Program-made: the position numbers and the translations under genes
Assembly (NCBI GenBank): GCA_964451885.1
Contig: CAYVJW010000055.1
Span: forward strand, 1 to 10,249
DNA from: CAYVJW01 sp964451885
GTDB lineage: Bacteria; Patescibacteriota; Gracilibacteria; UBA4473
Reading direction: 5' to 3'
DNA length: 10,249 nt
Part shown: positions 7,264 to 10,249 of the stretch, one piece after another
How the letters are laid out: each line of letters begins with the position of its first letter
Position numbering within the stretch: the stretch's first letter is position 1
The notes under the pieces: model-generated
Told to the model about the DNA's origin: nothing
The model's database searches: none
What the model saw: the letters and a program-made list of their open reading frames with translations, nothing else

Positions 7264-7662
7264 TTAACAATTATCTACTAAAGATTTGACATTATCCCAT
7301 GTCCATTTGTAGTAACCTTTTAAGCCTTCGGGGCGTGGACAGGATTTATTGGTATAGCCTTTCAAACCATAAACAGGAATACCCGCTTCCTTTGCCATCT
7401 GTATCTCTGCTTTAACACCGCTGCATGTAGCTGTTTTTTCACCAACCATGACCAAGACTAAATCACATTTTTTAATCTTTGTGAGGCATTTTTCCTTCCA
7501 TTCATGCTGATTCCACGGTTCTTTAACTGACCAATCTTCCATGTCAAAAGGAGTGCCGTTATGTTTTGCCTGCCCAATAAGCGAGTCTCTCAGAAATTTA
7601 TCGTTATCGAAATCAAAGCTAATAAATACTTTTTTTCTTCGATTGTTAGAGTAGTAGTTCAT
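7264..7662 (-). CDS. TIR-like protein of the DUF1863 / Thoeris ThsB type
   Basis: This 132-residue single-domain protein has the order of a DUF1863 (MTH538-type) TIR fold: first strand KVFISFDFDND (11-21), SPF/W-type loop PFDMEDWS (38-45), helix KEKCLTKIKKCD (56-67), strand LVLVMVGEKT (68-77), and helix SGVKAEIQMAKEAG (81-94), with Glu86 at the position where TIR NADases and ThsB-type proteins carry the catalytic glutamate. ThsB proteins make NAD-derived signal molecules on phage infection. No ThsA-type NADase or SLOG-domain partner is encoded in the window; instead a membrane protein follows after 3 bases. It starts 12 bases after mod within an 11-base sequence repeated at the next gene pair's junction. 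A run of seven A residues lies at codons 9-11. Whether it makes a signal or only binds partners is not decidable from sequence. Confidence 0.85.
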   Translation of the reverse strand: MNYYSNNRRKKVFISFDFDNDKFLRDSLIGQAKHNGTPFDMEDWSVKEPWNQHEWKEKCLTKIKKCDLVLVMVGEKTATCSGVKAEIQMAKEAGIPVYGLKGYTNKSCPRPEGLKGYYKWTWDNVKSLVDNC

Positions 7663-7674
7663 AGTTGCTAAAAA

Positions 7675-9738
7675 TTAAATTATCTTAAAATCAATCTTTG
7701 CAGATTCCATTTGCAAGAGTGTATTGGTCTTGAGTTGGTCATTGCCACCGAAGGCTTTATCCAGACATATTACTTTCTCCGGCTTCTCTACAAGTATTGC
7801 GTCTACCAGAGCTTGTGAAATTTTATCTTCGAGGCTGATAGCCAATTTACCGCCATCGACTAGGAAGTAGGTCTTTTTGTCCGCCTCCTTCTTTGCAACT
7901 TCAACATTCAAGTCAAGTCCGCTCTTGAGAATAAGTTCATACAAGATATTATCTTGCGTGCTTTCCTCTTTCACGTTATCTACGAAGATACTCATTTGTT
8001 TGAGTAATGACTTCTCATCTTCAACATTTGTCCTCCAAATCTTAAAGTTACTTTCGTCGAACTTAAAAACTTTGAATCCAAAGTCTTGTACTTTTTCATC
8101 GAATTTGAGCTTTCCTTTCGATTCCTTTCTGTATGATTTAACTGACCTTTTCAGTCTTTCAATTCCAATGTCTGATACAGTTTGAATATGCTTTAGGTCA
8201 TCTGAGCTGTAATACTTCTTTTTGTCTTTTTCTGACACATCTTCTGGTAGTTGAATAGAAATACATTTTCTTTTTCCACCATCGGTAAAGTTTTGGTCAT
8301 AAACTGCATGACCTGTCGAAGCTGAACCTGCAAAAAAGTCTAGGATAATATCATCTTTATCCTCTGAGGATACTAACTCTATCATGCGTTTGATAAGGTC
8401 TATCGGCTTTTTACCATTCGGATATTGTATGTTTCCTTCTTTTGAAACGTTATTCCAGTTAAAATTCGACCAAAGTGTCCCCACTTTTTCTTTTTTTATT
8501 AGGTTAGTTTTTTCCTTTATTGCTACGTCTTTTAACCATGCAATTAAATCTTTATTCCTCCCACGATAGTAAAGAGTCGTGAGTTGCCCTTTATTTCGTC
8601 CAGATGTTGGCTCATATTCTATGCTGTAAAATGTTTCCGCATTATCAGTAGCCTCAATAACTCTCTGCCTTATTGAACTTTGAGCATTTGTATCACGAAA
8701 AACTTTATCAAAATACTTTATGTAAATTTTTTCCTCTGAAACTTTTTCCTCCTTTGCCAGCTCAGGAATTGTTTTTATGACTACGCCATCATGTTTGTAA
8801 ATTTTTATCTTACCACCTGAGCCAGATTCAATTTCTTTATGAAAAGACTTCTCACCAAAAGACGTTAAGACTCTTGTATATTTCCAACTTTTTCCTTCAT
8901 CTTTGTATCTTTGGATAAATCTAAACAAGTCTTCTTCTTCATACACATCATTAAATCTTTCAAATGAATCTCGATTTTTTGAGTAACATAAAACATATTC
9001 GATATTTTTCTTCAATTTGATATCTTCACCGCCACCACTTGCACCAGCTGATGGCTTTGCTTTTATGGAAATTTGATTGATAAAGCCATCTTCACCAAAA
9101 ATCTCATTCAATAGCATTTTTAAGTTATGGACTTCATTATCATCAATACTAACAAAAATTACACCATTTTGACGCAATAAATTGCGAGCCAAAAATAAAC
9201 GAGGGTACATCATATTGAGCCAGTCAGAATGATAATGACCTTTATCCCTCGAATTTTTCATCAAGCCATCTCCTCTAAGGTCTCCATTGCCGTCTTTAAC
9301 GCCTGCCTTTTCTTCATACTCAGCCTTATCCTGCTTAAAATCATCATTGTAAATAAAATCATTACCCGTATTGTATGGTGGGTCTATGTAAATCATCTTC
9401 ACCTTGCCGTAGTACGGTTTCTGTAAAATTTTGAGTACCTCAAGGTTGTCACCTTCAATAAATAAGTTCTCGGTTTCATCAAAATCTACGGATTCATCTC
9501 GTGCAGGCTTTAGGGTTGCTGTGGTCGGTTCTTGAATTACTCGAAAGCAGTTGTTTTTTCCAGCCCAAGCCATACCGTACCGCTCGTTTTCTAAATCAAC
9601 ATCTTCACCTAAAGTTTGCTTGAGTCTCTGGCAATCGACGTATCCTTCTGCAAAAACTTCTGGAAACTTCTGTTTTAGTAGCTCCAACAGTTCTTCCTGT
9701 GGATTTAATGATTTACCGTTCATTTTAGAATTTTTCAT
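7675..9738 (-). CDS. mod: Type III restriction-modification methyltransferase, Mod subunit
   Basis: This 687-residue protein is a beta-class N6-adenine DNA methyltransferase that both protects host DNA and supplies target recognition for Res. The catalytic motif IV DPPYNTG (119-125) precedes the AdoMet-binding motif I, seen as DFFAGSASTGHA (467-478), as expected for the beta class. The long region between (about 220-420) is the target recognition domain. NLFIEGDNLEVLKIL (91-105), SDWLNMMYPRL (171-181) and the TLWSNF (421-426) with the PNGKKP after it are typical of Type III Mod proteins. The length is close to EcoP15I Mod. The start is the ATG at 9738, 11 bases after the helix-turn-helix gene stop; Met6 is an alternative. 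No Shine-Dalgarno is present. The recognised sequence cannot be read from the protein. The target recognition region looks more AT-rich than the flanking catalytic regions, as is common for exchanged specificity domains. Confidence 0.95.
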   Translation of the reverse strand: MKNSKMNGKSLNPQEELLELLKQKFPEVFAEGYVDCQRLKQTLGEDVDLENERYGMAWAGKNNCFRVIQEPTTATLKPARDESVDFDETENLFIEGDNLEVLKILQKPYYGKVKMIYIDPPYNTGNDFIYNDDFKQDKAEYEEKAGVKDGNGDLRGDGLMKNSRDKGHYHSDWLNMMYPRLFLARNLLRQNGVIFVSIDDNEVHNLKMLLNEIFGEDGFINQISIKAKPSAGASGGGEDIKLKKNIEYVLCYSKNRDSFERFNDVYEEEDLFRFIQRYKDEGKSWKYTRVLTSFGEKSFHKEIESGSGGKIKIYKHDGVVIKTIPELAKEEKVSEEKIYIKYFDKVFRDTNAQSSIRQRVIEATDNAETFYSIEYEPTSGRNKGQLTTLYYRGRNKDLIAWLKDVAIKEKTNLIKKEKVGTLWSNFNWNNVSKEGNIQYPNGKKPIDLIKRMIELVSSEDKDDIILDFFAGSASTGHAVYDQNFTDGGKRKCISIQLPEDVSEKDKKKYYSSDDLKHIQTVSDIGIERLKRSVKSYRKESKGKLKFDEKVQDFGFKVFKFDESNFKIWRTNVEDEKSLLKQMSIFVDNVKEESTQDNILYELILKSGLDLNVEVAKKEADKKTYFLVDGGKLAISLEDKISQALVDAILVEKPEKVICLDKAFGGNDQLKTNTLLQMESAKIDFKII

Positions 9739-9749
9739 AGGATAAGGTC

Positions 9750-9962
9750 TTAATTTTCTAATGTGTTATTGTCCTCGTCGTGAGGGCTTGATTGCAGATA
9801 CTTAATTACATCTGCTTTATGATATCTGCGTGGGTGGGTTTGTGTAGCCCGAAAGGATTTGATTATGCCTTGATTGTCCCACCTTCGGAGGGTCTGTGTG
9901 GATACGTTAAGTATCTCTGCAACCTCCTGTATTGTTAAAATTTCTGGTTTATCTTCTAACAT
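9750..9962 (-). CDS. small excisionase/MerR-like helix-turn-helix protein
   Basis: This 70-residue DNA-binding protein is the first gene of the operon. Residues 9-34 (LTIQEVAEILNVSTQTLRRWDN, then QGII) form the winged helix-turn-helix of the HTH_17/excisionase type, and HPRRYHKADVIKYL (43-56) is the wing and following helix, similar to the GGHRRY segment of MerR-like domains. The C-terminal 15 residues are acidic and probably disordered. Two roles are plausible: an R-M operon regulator analogous to control proteins, or the recombination directionality factor for the serine recombinase. Its place immediately before mod favours regulation; its fold and its presence on an integrated element also allow the second. 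The 9962 ATG lies about 42 bases after the predicted transcription start. Confidence 0.85.
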   Translation of the reverse strand: MLEDKPEILTIQEVAEILNVSTQTLRRWDNQGIIKSFRATQTHPRRYHKADVIKYLQSSPHDEDNNTLEN

Positions 9963-10010
9963 AGCCTGAAATTTAATAGGTTATTAAGGTTATACATGTC
10001 TATCATTACC

Positions 10011-10038
10011 ATCATATCAATTCTGATAAATAAATCAA
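10011..10038 (-). promoter_or_regulatory. promoter of the restriction/TIR operon
   Basis: On the - strand TTGATT (10033-10038) and TATGAT (10011-10016) are 16 bases apart; the -10 matches consensus at 5 of 6 positions and the -35 at 4 of 6. The predicted start near 10004 gives a leader of about 42 bases before the ATG at 9962. No other promoter of similar quality is seen before the first gene. A second possible -10 (TATAAC, 9989-9994) is paired with a -35 only at a 20-base spacing. Confidence 0.55.
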
Positions 10039-10041
10039 TAA

Positions 10042-10065
10042 CAGACCGGAGAATTTTCCAGTCTG
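10042..10065. repeat. imperfect hairpin upstream of the operon promoter
   Basis: CAGAC (10042-10046) pairs with GTCTG (10061-10065), and GGA (10048-10050) with TCC (10057-10059), with one C/A mismatch between them. It lies a few bases upstream of the -35 of the leftward operon promoter. It may be an activator or repressor site, or a leftward terminator for a gene beyond the window, because the - strand continues with a moderately T-rich stretch. Confidence 0.35.
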
Positions 10066-10103
10066 CTTTGGACGTAAAAGAAATGTTTTTAGTACAGTTG
10101 TTT

Positions 10104-10177
10104 GGACTTAATCAAACCCTTTAATTAAGGCTTTTTTCGTCCTCATTTATTAAGGGTTTTTGGGACAGTCCTTTTTT
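10104..10177 (+). terminator. long inverted repeat ending in a T run (terminator or attenuator-like)
   Basis: GGACT (10104-10108) can pair with AGTCC (10167-10171), and AAACCCTT (10114-10121) with AAGGGTTT (10152-10159); six T residues follow (10172-10177). The first strand of the inner stem can instead fold locally as CCTT (10118-10121) with AAGG (10127-10130), followed directly by CTTTTTT. These two exclusive folds, each ending in a T run, resemble an attenuator, but no rightward gene precedes it in the window, so its purpose is unknown. Confidence 0.4.
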
Positions 10178-10194
10178 CATACAATGTAAGTAGT

Positions 10195-10223
10195 TTGGGT
10201 GTGACCCAATAAGACTGTATAAT
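10195..10223 (+). promoter_or_regulatory. rightward promoter with a palindrome on its -35
   Basis: A perfect TATAAT (10218-10223) lies 17 bases after TTGGGT (10195-10200). The -35 is also the left arm of the perfect palindrome TTGGGT-GTG-ACCCAA (10195-10209), which could be a repressor site. It would transcribe out of the window to the right, so the element or a neighbouring host gene probably continues there. Confidence 0.45.
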
Positions 10224-10249
10224 TAAGCCACATCACCGCCAAAACGATC

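Larger units (their letters stand above)
6764..7670. repeat. 11-base direct repeats bracketing the TIR and membrane genes
   Basis: CATAGTTGCTA occurs exactly at 6764-6774 and 7660-7670. On the coding strand each copy reads TAGCAACTATG and supplies the start codon: one for the 264-residue protein, one for the TIR protein. The 896-base unit between copies contains exactly the TIR and membrane genes. Loss of one copy plus the interval would leave the 264-residue gene placed cleanly behind mod. Confidence 0.6.
1366..10249. mobile_element. integrative element at tRNA-Ala carrying a defence operon (right end not seen)
   Basis: A serine recombinase at the tRNA junction, a small excisionase-like protein, and a restriction/TIR defence operon together suggest an integrated defence-carrying element. 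No replication, conjugation or phage structural genes are in the window. The right boundary is not determined: no copy of the tRNA 3' end is found before 10249, so the element either continues or ends beyond. The left boundary lies within the tRNA 3' end. Confidence 0.5.

Noticed and set aside
7264..7662. Calling a complete Thoeris system
   Set aside because: Only a ThsB-like protein is present; no ThsA with SLOG, sirtuin-like or Macro domain is encoded in the window.
107..9745. Open frames antisense to the eight genes, such as 586-957 (-), 2399-2671 (+), 4918-5211 (+) and 7877-8185 (+)
   Set aside because: They lie opposite well-supported genes, have low-complexity Ser/Phe/Leu-rich or otherwise unprotein-like translations, and show no motifs.
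9963..10249. A right-hand attachment copy of the tRNA 3' end, or a CRISPR array
   Set aside because: I could not find the tRNA T-arm/acceptor sequence again, and there are no regularly spaced repeats anywhere in the window.

Overview
The window looks like a piece of an AT-rich bacterial chromosome carrying an integrated element. The left flank (about 1-1378) appears to be host sequence: a secreted protein with S-layer-homology (SLH)-like repeats on the + strand, an intergenic stretch with no recognisable gene, and a tRNA-Ala (anticodon GGC, with the G3:U70 identity pair and an encoded CCA). SLH-type envelope proteins, short intergenic gaps and start sites without a Shine-Dalgarno would fit a candidate-phylum (Patescibacteria/CPR-like) bacterium, but the sequence does not prove this. 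About 3,050 codons without an in-frame TGA argue against a lineage that recodes UGA.

The element begins at the tRNA 3' end. A 580-residue large serine recombinase lies on the - strand, and its last codons and stop are inside the tRNA-Ala 3' end, which suggests that the tRNA is its integration site. A good intrinsic terminator for the tRNA is embedded in the last codons of the recombinase gene. The recombinase promoter is overlapped by a perfect inverted repeat, so it is probably repressed. The other end of the element is not visible and probably lies beyond 10249.

The rest is one tightly packed - strand operon, transcribed leftwards from a promoter near 10011-10038. In transcription order it holds a 70-residue excisionase/MerR-like DNA-binding protein, the Type III restriction-modification methyltransferase (Mod), a DUF1863-type TIR-like protein, a three-helix membrane protein of RipA-like type, an unrecognised 264-residue protein, and the Type III restriction endonuclease/helicase (Res). 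Gaps between genes are 3-12 bases.

The unusual part is that three non-R-M genes sit between mod and res. The TIR and membrane genes look like a sensor/signal-maker plus membrane-effector pair. They are bracketed by an exact 11-base direct repeat placed at the start codon of the TIR gene and at the start codon of the next gene, so the pair looks like a cassette inserted into a mod-orf264-res operon. The inferred arrangement is layered defence: Type III R-M cuts unmodified DNA, and the TIR/membrane pair (perhaps with the 264-residue protein) acts as a second, possibly abortive layer. At the right end (9963-10249) there are only regulatory-looking structures: the operon promoter, an imperfect hairpin, a long terminator-like inverted repeat, and a rightward promoter whose -35 lies in a palindrome.
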